64,000 nucleotides of DNA from Rhodococcus triatomae BKS 15-14. GTDB lineage: Bacteria; Actinomycetota; Actinomycetes; Mycobacteriales; Mycobacteriaceae. Numbering within the stretch: the first letter of the stretch is position 1; every line of letters starts with the position of its first letter. The notes under the pieces were generated by a model that ran no database searches, was not told where the DNA came from, and saw only the letters and a list, made by a program, of their open reading frames with translations. The DNA is taken from the NCBI GenBank assembly GCA_000341795.1, contig AODO01000038.1:1-64000 (forward strand), in the 5' to 3' direction. Made by a program: the position numbers and the translations under genes. Positions 16,499-25,112 of the stretch are shown in pieces.

Positions 16499-17785
16499 GT
16501 GGCTTCGATTCTGCTGTGCAGCGCCCCACTCACCGGTCACGTCCAGCCCATGCTGGCCATCGGACGTCGCCTCGTGACGGACGGCCACGACGTAGCGATC
16601 CTGACCGGGCGGGCGTTCGCCGAACGCGCCGAGCGGGCCGGAATCCGCTTCGTTCCACTGCCTCCGAGCTGCGACTACGACGACACACGACTGGACGACC
16701 GCTTTCCCGGCCGATCCCGGTACCCGGCGTTCCTGCGGTCATTGTTCGACGCGGAGCGGATGTTCGCCGCCCTCGCCGGCGACCAGTACCGCGCCGTCAC
16801 GGCGGCTGTCGAGCTGGTCGCTGCGGACGTGGTGATCGTGGAGAACCTGTTCATGGGCGCGCTTCCACTCCTGACAACCGAACCGGACGGTCGCCCAGAT
16901 GTTTTCGCGGTGTGCACCTCACCCCTGATGGCCACCAGTGTCGACACGGCGCCGTTCGGCCCGGGATTGTCGCCGTCGACCGGCCCGGTGAGCCGTACCC
17001 GGAACCGCCTCCTCAACGCAGGCGCACGACGAGTGGTGATGCGCCGTGCACAGCGGATCGCATCGGTCGAGACCCGGCGTGTCATCGGCAGCGATCCGGC
17101 GTGCTTCCTCCTGGACTGGCCACTGCTCGCCGACGACACGTTCGTGCTGACCACACACGGTTTCGAGTATCCGCGCCCGGACGTCGACGATCGCCTCAGC
17201 TTCGTCGGACCGATCCTTCCAGCCGCACCACGGGACTGGTCGACTCCACCGTGGTGGGATCGCCTGATCACCGATCGGCCGGTTGTGCTCGTCACACAGG
17301 GCACCCTCGACAACCACGATCTCGGCACTCTCATCGATCCGACCGTCGATGCACTCGCCGACACGGACGCCCTCGTCATCGCGGCCACCGGCGGCCGTCC
17401 TGCCGACGCCGTTCACAGCGCCCCGTCCAACGTCGTGGTCACCGAGTTCGTCCCGTTCTCCCTGCTCCTCCCGCACGTGGACGTGATGGTCACCAACGGC
17501 GGCTGGGGTGGCGTGCATTTCGCTCTGTCCCACGGGGTTCCCCTCGTCGTCGCGGGGAGCACCGAGGACAAGGCGGAGATCGGAGCGCGGGTCGCGCGGT
17601 CCGGCGCCGGAATCAGGATCCGGACCGGATCCCCCTCCCCCGCCGCGCTACGCCGGGCCGTGTCCGAGGTCCTCGCCGACGGCCGATACGCGGCGCGTGC
17701 CCGGGAACTGGCAGCGGACCTGGCCTGCCACGACGCCACGGAATCGATCGCGAGGCGCGTTCGCGAGGTTGCCGCGTCAACGTAG
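16499..17785 (+). CDS. GT1-family glycosyltransferase (UGT/macrolide type)
   Basis: 428 aa from GTG 16499 after GAAAGGA. The N-terminus, LLCSAPLTGHVQPMLAIG, is the acceptor domain start typical of MGT/UGT enzymes with the catalytic His in GHVQP. The C-terminal donor domain has VVLVTQGTLDN and the signature FVPFSLLLPHVDVMVTNGGWG, with GVPLVVAGSTEDK. Such enzymes transfer a sugar from a nucleotide donor to phenolic, macrolide or lipid aglycones. The divergent type III PKS is the obvious source of an aglycone. Confidence 0.88.
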   Translation: MASILLCSAPLTGHVQPMLAIGRRLVTDGHDVAILTGRAFAERAERAGIRFVPLPPSCDYDDTRLDDRFPGRSRYPAFLRSLFDAERMFAALAGDQYRAVTAAVELVAADVVIVENLFMGALPLLTTEPDGRPDVFAVCTSPLMATSVDTAPFGPGLSPSTGPVSRTRNRLLNAGARRVVMRRAQRIASVETRRVIGSDPACFLLDWPLLADDTFVLTTHGFEYPRPDVDDRLSFVGPILPAAPRDWSTPPWWDRLITDRPVVLVTQGTLDNHDLGTLIDPTVDALADTDALVIAATGGRPADAVHSAPSNVVVTEFVPFSLLLPHVDVMVTNGGWGGVHFALSHGVPLVVAGSTEDKAEIGARVARSGAGIRIRTGSPSPAALRRAVSEVLADGRYAARARELAADLACHDATESIARRVREVAAST

Positions 17786-17824
17786 CACCCCACCGCGAGC
17801 CGGATCTGGGTTATGTTGCCGCCC

Positions 17825-18499
17825 ATGCGTAAACGTGTGTTGTGGATCGTCGGGGCGGTACTCGCGGTTGCAGTAATTGCGGTCGGCGTGGGGCCGTGGG
17901 CGTACGCCAAGTTCTTCCACGGCGATCAGCCGGATGCACTGGGACTGACCGGTGAGGCGTCCGGCGCGTCCGGTTCCCTCGCCGGAAACTGGACGGTCGT
18001 CCCGGAGTCCGCGGCCGGCTACGAGGTCTGGGAGACACTCAACGGTCAGCGCGTGTTCGTGCGCGGTCAGACCCAGGACGTGACCGGTACTGCCACCGTG
18101 GAGGATTCGACGTTGACGGCGGGGACCGTCGAGGTCGACGTCGCGAGCATCGCCACCGACAGCGAACGCCGGGACGCGATGTTCGACATGATGATCATGA
18201 ACACCGGCTCGTTCCCGACCGCGACCTTCGAGCTCACCGAGCCGATCGATCTGTCGACCGTGCCGGAGGACGGTTCGACGATCTCCGTCCCCGTCGCCGG
18301 GAAGTTGACGCTCCGAGGCCAGACACGGGATGTGACAAGCACTTTCGACATCCGCCGCTCGGGTGAGAGGCTCGAGACGGCGGGCGCGATCGACGTGGCA
18401 TGGACCGACTACCAGGTGCAGAAGCCGACGACGTTCCCGAACATCGTCGTCGAGGACGCCGGCCAGGTGCAGTTCTCGATCGTGTTGGGCAAGTCCTGA
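17825..18499 (+). CDS. YceI family protein, membrane-anchored
   Basis: 224 aa from ATG 17825, preceded at 7 nt by TATGTT (17812-17817), so probably leaderless. Residues 5-27 are a transmembrane anchor. The rest is a YceI lipocalin-like beta-barrel (GNWTVVPESAAGYEVWE, VEVDVASIATDSERRDAMF, FPTATFELTEPI), a fold that binds isoprenoids or other amphiphiles. Expected to face the outside of the membrane. The next gene begins at or just after its stop. Confidence 0.9.
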   Translation: MRKRVLWIVGAVLAVAVIAVGVGPWAYAKFFHGDQPDALGLTGEASGASGSLAGNWTVVPESAAGYEVWETLNGQRVFVRGQTQDVTGTATVEDSTLTAGTVEVDVASIATDSERRDAMFDMMIMNTGSFPTATFELTEPIDLSTVPEDGSTISVPVAGKLTLRGQTRDVTSTFDIRRSGERLETAGAIDVAWTDYQVQKPTTFPNIVVEDAGQVQFSIVLGKS

Positions 18500-18519
18500 C
18501 CCCCTCGGGCGCGGACGTC

Positions 18520-20031
18520 GTGGTCGTCGGAGCCGGTCCGACCGGCCTGACGGCCGCGACGCTGCTCGCGCGGCAGGGCGTCCGGTGCGTGGTCGTCGAA
18601 CGACACACCGATCCGTATCCCCTCCCGCGCGCGGTCCACCTCGACGACGAGGTCCTGCGGATCGCGCAGGCAGCCGGTGTCGCCGACGCCGTCGCCGCCG
18701 TCTGCGAACCGGCACTGGGGCTGCGCCTGGTCGACGGCCACCTCCGCACCCTGCTGGAACTCCGTCGCGACAAGGCGGTCGGCGCGCACGGGTGGCCCGA
18801 GACGAACATGTTCGACCAACCCGATCTCGAGCGGGTACTCCGGACCGGCCTGATCCGGCATCCGGAGGTCACCCTGCTCCCCGGCCACGAGGTCACCGAC
18901 CTCTCGGTCCGGCGTGACGGCCGCGCCGACGTCGCCGTTCGACCGACGAAGGGTGTCGAATCACACACCGTTACAGCCGGTTTCGTCCTCGCATGCGACG
19001 GAGCCGGCAGCGGCCTGCGCGATCGGATCGGCAGTCGCATGCGGAATCTCGGCTTCGACCAGCACTGGCTGGTCGTCGACCTCCGGTGCGAACGCGACCT
19101 CGACCTCTGGGCCGGCGTCCACCAGATCTGTGCAGGCACCGACTCCGGCACCTTCATGCGGATCGGTGAACACCGCTACCGGTGGGAGTTCCGGATTCCC
19201 GCACCCGGTTCGGTCACCGACGCCGAGGTGGCGGCCCGGCTCCAACCGTGGTTCCCCGACGGCGCCGCGACCGTACTCCGGCACACGGTCCACTCCCACC
19301 GAGCGGCGGTGGCCGACACCTGGCGACGCGGGCCGGTGTTCCTGCTCGGCGACGCCGCCCATCTGACACCGCCGTTCATCGGTCAAGGCATGGGTGCGGG
19401 CCAGCGGGACGCCATGAACCTCGCTTGGAAGATCGCGGCCGTGCTGGCGGGGCGGGCGGACGACTCCCTCCTCGACACCTACCAGCCCGAGCGGCGCGCC
19501 CATGTCGTCACCGCGGTGCTCGGGGCGGTCCTCGTCGGCCGCGCGATGGCGGCACCGACCGCGCTGCATCCCGTCCTGCGGTGTGTCGCGCGGCTTCCGA
19601 ATCCCGACCCGATCGCGCGCCGCGTCCTCGCGCCCCGCCTGCGCGGAGGCGTGCTCGCCGGTCGACGCTCGCGGTCTCCGATCGGCGCGACACTGCCGCA
19701 GTGGTTCCGTGCCGACGGCAGCCGTACGGACGACGTGCTCGGTCCGGGGTTCGCAGTTCTGGGAACGTGGGACGACGACGAGACATTCGGTGCGCTCGCC
19801 GACGACGTCGGGGCCCGCCGGATCAGCGTGGCCGACCTGCCCGAGTCCGCGACCTGGCTCGCGCGACACCGGTTGCGGGCCGCGGTGATCCGGCCCGATC
19901 GTGTCGTGCTCGCCGTCGTCGACGACCGCGGACGCGTCCACGGAGCACGTGCCTTCCGCGGAGGTCAGGGGCGGCGGGTGAAGTTCAGGTGGGTGACGCC
20001 GCCCGGCGACGCCACGGTCTCGATGTCGTAG
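18520..20031 (+). CDS. FAD-dependent aromatic monooxygenase (MhpA-like)
   Basis: About 503 aa from GTG 18520. The frame is open from ATG 18400 with no other ATG, GTG or TTG between; a CTG at 18496 overlapping the yceI stop is also possible, so the start is uncertain. It has the Rossmann loop VVVGAGPTGLTAATLLA, RAVHLDDEV, and the GD motif GDAAHLTPPFIGQGMGAGQRD of class A flavin hydroxylases, close to 3-(3-hydroxyphenyl)propionate hydroxylases. It probably hydroxylates a phenolic ring using NAD(P)H and O2. Its last 67 nt overlap the convergent reductase gene. Confidence 0.85.
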   Translation: MVVGAGPTGLTAATLLARQGVRCVVVERHTDPYPLPRAVHLDDEVLRIAQAAGVADAVAAVCEPALGLRLVDGHLRTLLELRRDKAVGAHGWPETNMFDQPDLERVLRTGLIRHPEVTLLPGHEVTDLSVRRDGRADVAVRPTKGVESHTVTAGFVLACDGAGSGLRDRIGSRMRNLGFDQHWLVVDLRCERDLDLWAGVHQICAGTDSGTFMRIGEHRYRWEFRIPAPGSVTDAEVAARLQPWFPDGAATVLRHTVHSHRAAVADTWRRGPVFLLGDAAHLTPPFIGQGMGAGQRDAMNLAWKIAAVLAGRADDSLLDTYQPERRAHVVTAVLGAVLVGRAMAAPTALHPVLRCVARLPNPDPIARRVLAPRLRGGVLAGRRSRSPIGATLPQWFRADGSRTDDVLGPGFAVLGTWDDDETFGALADDVGARRISVADLPESATWLARHRLRAAVIRPDRVVLAVVDDRGRVHGARAFRGGQGRRVKFRWVTPPGDATVSMS

Positions 20032-20624
20032 GCGTCCTCGAGGCCCTCCAGCCCGTCCCACAGCCGCACCCCCCTGCCGAGCAGAACCGGAACCTGCACG
20101 ACGTGCAGGTGGTCGATGAGGCCGGCGGCGAGGAAGTCCCGAACCACCGTCGGCCCACCGCCGATCCTGACGTCGAGCCCGCCGGCCGCCTCCCGGGCCT
20201 GCTCGAGAGCCTCCTCCGGTGTGGCGTCGAGGAAGTGGAAGACGTTGCCACCCTCCATCTCCAGGGTGGGCCGTGGATGGTGGGTGAGGACGAAAACCGG
20301 CGTGTGGAAGGGCGGGTTCGGACCCCACCAGCCCTTCCACTCGTCGTCGGCACCGAGGTCTGTCCACGGACCGGTCTGCGGACCGAACTTGCCCCGGCCC
20401 ATGATCTCCGCTCCGATCCCGACCGCATGACGCTGCGCGAACGCATCGTCGACTCCCTCGGACCCGCCGTCCTCGCCGACCATCGACCGCCAGAAGCGGG
20501 TCGCGAACATCCACTGGTGCAATCGCTCACCGGCATGTCCGAACGGCGCGTCGAAGCCGAGCCCCTCACCGGTGCCGAAACCGTCGAGCGAGACCGTGAA
20601 ATTCTGTACGCGGACCTTCGACAT
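19965..20624 (-). CDS. Dihydrofolate reductase-like (RibD C-terminal) family protein
   Basis: 219 aa from ATG 20624. The fold signatures are VSLDGFGTGEG, AEIMGRGKFG, VFVLTHHPRP, and GGGPTVVRDFLAAGLIDHLHVVQVPVLLG, characteristic of the RibD C-terminal/DHFR superfamily. NAD(P)H-dependent reduction of a pteridine- or pyrimidine-like compound is likely but unproven. Its C-terminal coding end overlaps the convergent monooxygenase by 67 nt. Confidence 0.85.
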   Translation of the reverse strand: MSKVRVQNFTVSLDGFGTGEGLGFDAPFGHAGERLHQWMFATRFWRSMVGEDGGSEGVDDAFAQRHAVGIGAEIMGRGKFGPQTGPWTDLGADDEWKGWWGPNPPFHTPVFVLTHHPRPTLEMEGGNVFHFLDATPEEALEQAREAAGGLDVRIGGGPTVVRDFLAAGLIDHLHVVQVPVLLGRGVRLWDGLEGLEDAYDIETVASPGGVTHLNFTRRP

Positions 20625-20686
20625 CGCTACCTCCCCTGGAATGAACGTGCACGGTGTGTGCCCGCCGATGTGCCTATCATCACCGC

Positions 20687-21304
20687 ATGGGGGGACACCG
20701 GGGAGTTCGAGAACACGTCGTCGCCGAACGGGCCGAGCTGGTCGGCCTGCTCGCGGAGCTCACCGACGAGCAGTGGCGGACGCCGTCCCTGTGCGGCGGC
20801 TGGACAGTTCGCGACGTCGCCGTACATCTGAGCCTCGACACCGTCACGCCGGGCAGGTATGCACGGATGTTCCTGCGGCGGCCGATGCCCGACGCGTTCA
20901 ACGACCACTGGGTGGCCTCGCAGCGCCACGTCTCGACGGACGCTCTGGTCGCCGGGCTCGCGGAGTCGGCGAGGTCGAGCTGGTTCACCCGCTACGCACC
21001 CCGGCTCGCGCTCTCCGATCACACGGTGCACCAGCAGGACGTCCGGCGGCCCCTCGGGCTGCCGCGCACGATCGACGAGGACAGGCTGCGGCTCGTGCTG
21101 GACCGGCCCGACCCGTTCGCGTTCCCACGCCGGTTCACCCGTGGTCTGACGTTCGTCGCGACCGACCTCGACTGGCGCCGCGGGACCGGACCCGAGGTCA
21201 CCGGCCCGGGCGAGTCGTTGGCGTTGGCGATGGTGGGGCGACCGATCGTGCTCGACGAGTTGTCCGGTCCCGGCGTGCCGACGCTGCGGGCCCGGATCGT
21301 CTGA
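20687..21304 (+). CDS. Maleylpyruvate isomerase-family mycothiol-dependent enzyme
   Basis: 205 aa from ATG 20687, with TATCAT (20675-20680) 6 nt upstream, so probably leaderless. The N-terminal helical bundle has the DinB/MDMPI pattern (LAELTDEQWRTPSLCGGWTV, DVAVHLS), with metal-binding His in the second motif, and HTVHQQDVRRPLG further on. These enzymes use mycothiol, the actinobacterial thiol, for isomerisation or conjugation; the substrate is unknown. Confidence 0.82.
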   Translation: MGGHRGVREHVVAERAELVGLLAELTDEQWRTPSLCGGWTVRDVAVHLSLDTVTPGRYARMFLRRPMPDAFNDHWVASQRHVSTDALVAGLAESARSSWFTRYAPRLALSDHTVHQQDVRRPLGLPRTIDEDRLRLVLDRPDPFAFPRRFTRGLTFVATDLDWRRGTGPEVTGPGESLALAMVGRPIVLDELSGPGVPTLRARIV

Positions 21305-21464
21305 CGGGAACCGCGCGCCGGCGCTGCGTCCTCGCCGGAGAACGGGCCTCGGACGACCGGTTCCCTGGAGCACCGAACCGGAGTTGGTGGTCCGAAGGAG
21401 CCGACCGCAGCGCGGGAGCGGACGCTCTCCTGACGGAGACGGCTCCGCGGCCTAGCGTCGAACC

Positions 21465-22829
21465 ATGCCGAGCATGCGCTCTCCCCGCGTCCCGAGCCGG
21501 ACGAGGCTCACCGTCGCCCTCACCGGAGCCCTCCTGCTCGGTGTCTGTGCCTGCGGGTCGCAGGGCACCGGCACCGGCACCGGCGCCGCTTCGACCTCGC
21601 CGTCCGCGATCACCGGCACGCCCGCGACCGGACTCGGTGTCGGCGCACTCGGCCCGGTCGGCCTCACCGTCACGGAGGGAACGGATGCCGGTTCCGCCGA
21701 AGGCAGATCGCTCGACGTCCCCCCGGGATGGACCGCGGAGGTGTGGGCGGACGTCCCCGGTGCACGGCTCGCGGCGTGGGCGCCCGACGGGAGCCTGGTC
21801 GTGTCCACCGGCGACCGCGGCGTCGTCACCCGCCTGCGGTCCGCTTCCGACGGCTCGGCGCCGGTCTCCTCCCTCCTGCTCGACGAGCTGGACGATCCCC
21901 AGGGCGTGGCGTTCGCCGACCGGAACGGACGGGCGGTCCTCGTGGTGGGCGAGGACACACGGATCGTCTCGTGGGACTACACCGACGGGACCGTGTCGAA
22001 CCGACGCGTGCTGGTCGACGGACTCCCCTCCTCCGGTCACGGCAGGAAAGCCGTGACCGTGCGGGGCGACACGGTGTTCTACAGCCTCGGGTCGAGCGGG
22101 AACCGGGAGCCCGCGGACCGCACCGAGGACCCGCAACGAGCCACGCTCTGGCAGGTGCGTCTCGACGGGACCGGGAACGGCGTCGTCGCCACGGGTGTCC
22201 GCAACGGGTTCGGCCTCGACGTCGCCCCGGACGGGACGCTGTTCGTCGCGGTGAACCAGTCGGACAACCAGCCGTACCCCTTCCGGGACGACGACGGCGC
22301 GTACGAGCGGCTGGTGCGGGAGTACGTCGACGAGAACCCGATCGAGCAGGTTTCCCGCGTCACCCCCGGAACCGAGCTGGGCTGGCCGCTGTGTGTGCCG
22401 GACACCCGTGGTGGCGGCGTCACCGAGGTGCCGTACGTGAACGACCCCGTGACCAACGCGAACGGGCAGGAACTCGACTGCGCCGGCATCCCCGACACCA
22501 TGGTCGGTCTGCCGGCCCATTCCGCGCCCCTCGGCCTCGAGTTCACCGCGGGGACCGCGCTGGAGCCGGTCCTCGGGAGCGGCGCACTGATCACGGCGCA
22601 CGGATCGTGGAACCGTGAACCTCCGCGGCCACCGTTCGTCGCGTTCAGCCGCTGGGACGACGCCACGGCCACGCTCGGCGCCCCGGTCGAACTGGTCACC
22701 GGGTTCCAGCTCGACGACGGCTCCCGGTGGGGTCGCGCCGTCACCTCCGTCCCCGGTCCGGACGGATCGCTGTACGTCACGGACGACGAGGCCGGCCTCG
22801 TTTATCGGCTCACGCCCGGCGGGGAATGA
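21465..22829 (+). CDS. PQQ-dependent sugar dehydrogenase-like lipoprotein
   Basis: 454 aa from ATG 21465 (ATG 21474 possible); TAGCGT lies 6 nt upstream. The signal peptide ends in the lipobox-like VCAC. The rest is a six-bladed beta-propeller of the glucose/sorbosone dehydrogenase family: VDGLPSSGHGRKAVTVRGD, VATGVRNGFGLDVAPDG, NPIEQVSRVTPGTELGWPLC, LITAHGSWNREPP. Family members oxidise sugars with PQQ outside the membrane. No PQQ synthesis genes are nearby, so cofactor and substrate are unverified. Confidence 0.85.
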   Translation: MPSMRSPRVPSRTRLTVALTGALLLGVCACGSQGTGTGTGAASTSPSAITGTPATGLGVGALGPVGLTVTEGTDAGSAEGRSLDVPPGWTAEVWADVPGARLAAWAPDGSLVVSTGDRGVVTRLRSASDGSAPVSSLLLDELDDPQGVAFADRNGRAVLVVGEDTRIVSWDYTDGTVSNRRVLVDGLPSSGHGRKAVTVRGDTVFYSLGSSGNREPADRTEDPQRATLWQVRLDGTGNGVVATGVRNGFGLDVAPDGTLFVAVNQSDNQPYPFRDDDGAYERLVREYVDENPIEQVSRVTPGTELGWPLCVPDTRGGGVTEVPYVNDPVTNANGQELDCAGIPDTMVGLPAHSAPLGLEFTAGTALEPVLGSGALITAHGSWNREPPRPPFVAFSRWDDATATLGAPVELVTGFQLDDGSRWGRAVTSVPGPDGSLYVTDDEAGLVYRLTPGGE

Positions 22830-22856
22830 CCGTCCCCGCCGCCTCGTTGACCAGAC

Positions 22857-23267
22857 ATGACGACACTCGAGATCTCCCCACGAGTAGCCGAGCGCCTGAG
22901 CGGCGAAGAGGTCATCTGGCTGACGACCGTGCGCCGTGACCTCGGCCCGACGCCGACGCCGGTCTGGTTCCTCTGGACAGAGGGCGGATTCCTCCTCTTC
23001 AGCGAACCCGGCACGGCCAAACTGCGCAACATCGCAGCCGCGCCCGGGGTGACGCTGCATCTCAATTCGGACGCCCACGGCGGCGACGTCGCCGTGTTCA
23101 CCGGGAAGGCCACGATCGACGAGTCCGGGCCGACTGCGGCCGAGTGGGCCGCCTACGTCGAGAAGTACGAACGAGGTTTCGCGTCGATCGCCATGTCACC
23201 CGAGGAGTTCCGGCGGTCGTACTCCGTCCTCGTGCGGGTGGCGCCGGATCGGCTCCGCGCCTGGTGA
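22857..23267 (+). CDS. F420-dependent PPOX-class oxidoreductase
   Basis: 136 aa from ATG 22857. The split-barrel fold starts with SGEEVIWLTTVRRDLGPTPTPVWFLW, followed by KLRNIAAAPGVTLHLN, which fits the TIGR03667-type F420-dependent group related to Rv3369. Such proteins reduce small molecules with reduced coenzyme F420. It is the last chromosomal gene before the integrated element. Confidence 0.87.
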   Translation: MTTLEISPRVAERLSGEEVIWLTTVRRDLGPTPTPVWFLWTEGGFLLFSEPGTAKLRNIAAAPGVTLHLNSDAHGGDVAVFTGKATIDESGPTAAEWAAYVEKYERGFASIAMSPEEFRRSYSVLVRVAPDRLRAW

Positions 23268-23271
23268 CGAA

Positions 23272-23303
23272 AGAACCCCTCCGACCTGAGTCGGAGGGGT
23301 TCT
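23272..23303 (+). terminator. Terminator hairpin left of the element
   Basis: A 14-bp perfect stem (23272-23285 with 23290-23303) has a 4-nt loop and directly precedes attL. It terminates the F420 oxidoreductase gene and, before integration, would also have lain just beyond the tRNA-Ala 3' end. Confidence 0.85.
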
Positions 23304-23307
23304 CTTC

Positions 23308-23351
23308 TGTGGAGCTAAGGGGACTCGAACCCCTGACCCCCACACTGCCAG
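23308..23351. repeat. attL: 44-bp direct repeat of the tRNA-Ala 3' half
   Basis: This copy is identical to 33242-33285 and diverges immediately on both sides. It corresponds to the tRNA from the anticodon loop to 2 nt past its 3' end; the 5' half of a tRNA is absent here, so it is not a functional gene. Confidence 0.92.
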
Positions 23352-23374
23352 ACTGGAAACGTATGTATCGCCCT

Positions 23375-23469
23375 GTTTCGCCTGGTTTCATCCAGTTCAC
23401 GAAAAGCGTTCGCCACCACCAATTCTTGTGCCGCTCAGTTTCGCTGAGTGTCACCTAGTTCCATCTGGA
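23375..23469 (+). repeat. Phased 10-bp repeats, candidate integrase arm-type sites
   Basis: Five imperfect units with a 10-bp register start at 23375 (GTTTCGCCTG), 23385 (GTTTCATCCA), 23438 (GTTTCGCTGA), 23448 (GTGTCACCTA) and 23458 (GTTCCATCTG). They form a pair and a triplet within 120 bp of attL, on the arm side expected for integrase or excisionase binding. Related units occur inverted at 29674-29713. Confidence 0.5.
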
Positions 23470-23551
23470 CAAGGACGCCGAATGGACGCTCCGGGCACCG
23501 CCGGAGTGCCAGCACCAGGCATCTGCACCCCTGTCTGTGAGGGTGCGCAGC

Positions 23552-23809
23552 ATGACGACAGAGGCAGAAGTCAGGCAGGCCCCGCACCCAGCGACTCGGT
23601 CGGCGTCCGAGTGGTCCCTGATCCACGCGCGGGCGGTCCGGGAAGGCACAGACGGGTCACTAGAGGATCGGGCCGCGGTGGTTGCGTGCGCGTACTGGCG
23701 CATCCGCAGGGTGGTGAACGACACGCGCCCCGTGATCGGAGGCAGTGCCGCAGACCTCCTGATGGCCGAACTCGACGAGCACGCGTCGACGTGGGTGGTG
23801 GCCCGGTGA
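23552..23809 (+). CDS. Hypothetical protein, first gene of the left operon of the element
   Basis: 85 aa from ATG 23552. I do not recognise a domain. The sequence is mostly helical and charged (SASEWSLIHARAVREG, DRAAVVACAYWRIRRVV), soluble, with no signal peptide. The stop overlaps the GTG of the next gene by 4 nt, so the two are translationally coupled. Confidence 0.6.
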   Translation: MTTEAEVRQAPHPATRSASEWSLIHARAVREGTDGSLEDRAAVVACAYWRIRRVVNDTRPVIGGSAADLLMAELDEHASTWVVAR

Positions 23810-24483
23810 GCCCCTGGCGGAAGCGTGGCACCGCGACCGCGCCTCCCAGTCCGAGCCAGGACGAGCAGCGGGTGCGGCGTCGGAACCGGCTGCCGGTCGA
23901 GTACGGGCCGAGTTTTTCGCTCCCCGCCGAGGTGGAGGCGATCGTGCAGCCGCTCGCGGAGCGGGTCGCCGCGATGCGTGGCCGGCACATGGTCGCGCCG
24001 GAGGTGGACGCGCTGGTGACTGCGACGCACAAGGCGGTGGTGGATCTCACCCGGCAGGTGGCGATCGGTGAGGCGGCCGGGAGGACGCGGCACCTGACGG
24101 GTACCGACCAGATCGCGGCGCGTGCGGCGTTGGTGGATGCGGTGGAGCTGCCGGAGCGTCCGGCGACGGTGGGTGCCGCGTTGGCGTCGGTGGCGTGGGG
24201 GTGGGAGTTGGTGTCGGCGGCGGAGCGGGTGTCGGCGGTGTTGTCGACGCGCCTGGGTGGGCCGCAGGTGGTGCGTGGGATGCAGTGGTCCGAGCGGGTG
24301 TTGGTGGCGTTGCGGCCGGTGGATGCCGCGGCCGTGGCGTTGGAGCAGCGCTTGGATCGTCTGGAGCGGGCGACGGCGGACCGCGCTCGGCAGCAGGCGG
24401 TGTCGCCGAGGGAGAAGGCGCTGGCGTTGCTGGCGTCGATGGATCTGCAGCCACTGGACGTCCTCGGTGGAGGTGAGCGATGA
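23806..24483 (+). CDS. Hypothetical helical protein in the left operon of the element
   Basis: 225 aa from a GTG overlapping the previous stop. The N-terminal 30 residues are basic and disordered; the rest looks all-helical and Ala/Val/Glu-rich (AEVEAIVQPLAERVAAM, ALEQRLDRLERATADRARQQ). No family was recognised. A coiled-coil stretch near the C-terminus could mediate oligomerisation. Codon choice is unusual for the window (many GTG, TTG and GCG codons), consistent with transferred DNA. It overlaps the peptidase gene by 4 nt. Confidence 0.65.
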   Translation: MSPWRKRGTATAPPSPSQDEQRVRRRNRLPVEYGPSFSLPAEVEAIVQPLAERVAAMRGRHMVAPEVDALVTATHKAVVDLTRQVAIGEAAGRTRHLTGTDQIAARAALVDAVELPERPATVGAALASVAWGWELVSAAERVSAVLSTRLGGPQVVRGMQWSERVLVALRPVDAAAVALEQRLDRLERATADRARQQAVSPREKALALLASMDLQPLDVLGGGER

Positions 24484-25112
24484 GCGGGCGGGATGCGTTG
24501 GTCGAGCAGATCGCGGCAGCGTGCGTGCACGAGGCGAGTCACTGCGTGGCCGCGGTTGCGGCCGGTGGACGGATCCGCGGGTGTTGGGTGGCGCGTGAGC
24601 TGGTCGACATCGGCGTCGACGATGCGGGCGGGGTGCTGTACGACGGCGTCAGCGGGGGCGCCGACCGGGATGCGACGCTGGCTGGTTCGGCGGGGGAAGC
24701 GTTGTGGCGGTTCGGGCCGTATCCGACTGTGCGGCAGTTCGACGAGGTGTGGCGTCGGTCGGGTGCTGCGGACCGTGAGGCGGTTCTGTTGGCTGACGCT
24801 GCGGACGTGTCGACCGGGTTCAGGTCCGGCCTGGGTGAGATTGCGTCGACGTTGCGGGCGGTGTGGGAGCCGGTGGTGGTGCCGTTGGCTGCCCGGTTGG
24901 CGGGGACGGGGACGTTGATGCATTCGGAGGTGTGCGAAGTGTTGGGTGTGTCGATGCTCGGGCAGGGCCGGTTTCCGGTGGTGGCGTCCTTCGGTGCGGT
25001 GTCGGCTCCGGCGAGGTTGGCGGAGCACGTGGAGCGGTTCGCGAGGCCGTTGCCGGGGGTTCATGTGAGGCGTGCGACTGCTGCGGCGGTGCGTGAGCGG
25101 TGGGCGTCGTGA
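24480..25112 (+). CDS. Stand-alone HExxH peptidase domain (FtsH/M41-like)
   Basis: 210 aa from ATG 24480, overlapping the previous stop by 4 nt. Residues 17-21 are HEASH, an HExxH zinc site in a helix (ACVHEASHCVAAVAAGG), followed by ATLAGSAGEALWRFG, which resembles the segment after the zinc site in the M41 (FtsH) protease domain. No AAA ATPase or transmembrane domain accompanies it. It could be a small zinc protease acting on a host or phage regulator, or an ImmA-like relative; the third zinc ligand is not obvious, so activity is uncertain. Confidence 0.6.
   Translation: MSGRDALVEQIAAACVHEASHCVAAVAAGGRIRGCWVARELVDIGVDDAGGVLYDGVSGGADRDATLAGSAGEALWRFGPYPTVRQFDEVWRRSGAADREAVLLADAADVSTGFRSGLGEIASTLRAVWEPVVVPLAARLAGTGTLMHSEVCEVLGVSMLGQGRFPVVASFGAVSAPARLAEHVERFARPLPGVHVRRATAAAVRERWAS

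Noticed and set aside
23308-23351. A second tRNA-Ala gene at the left end of the element
   Set aside because: Only the 3' half (anticodon loop to acceptor) is present; the D arm and 5' acceptor strand are missing, so it is an attachment-site duplicate.
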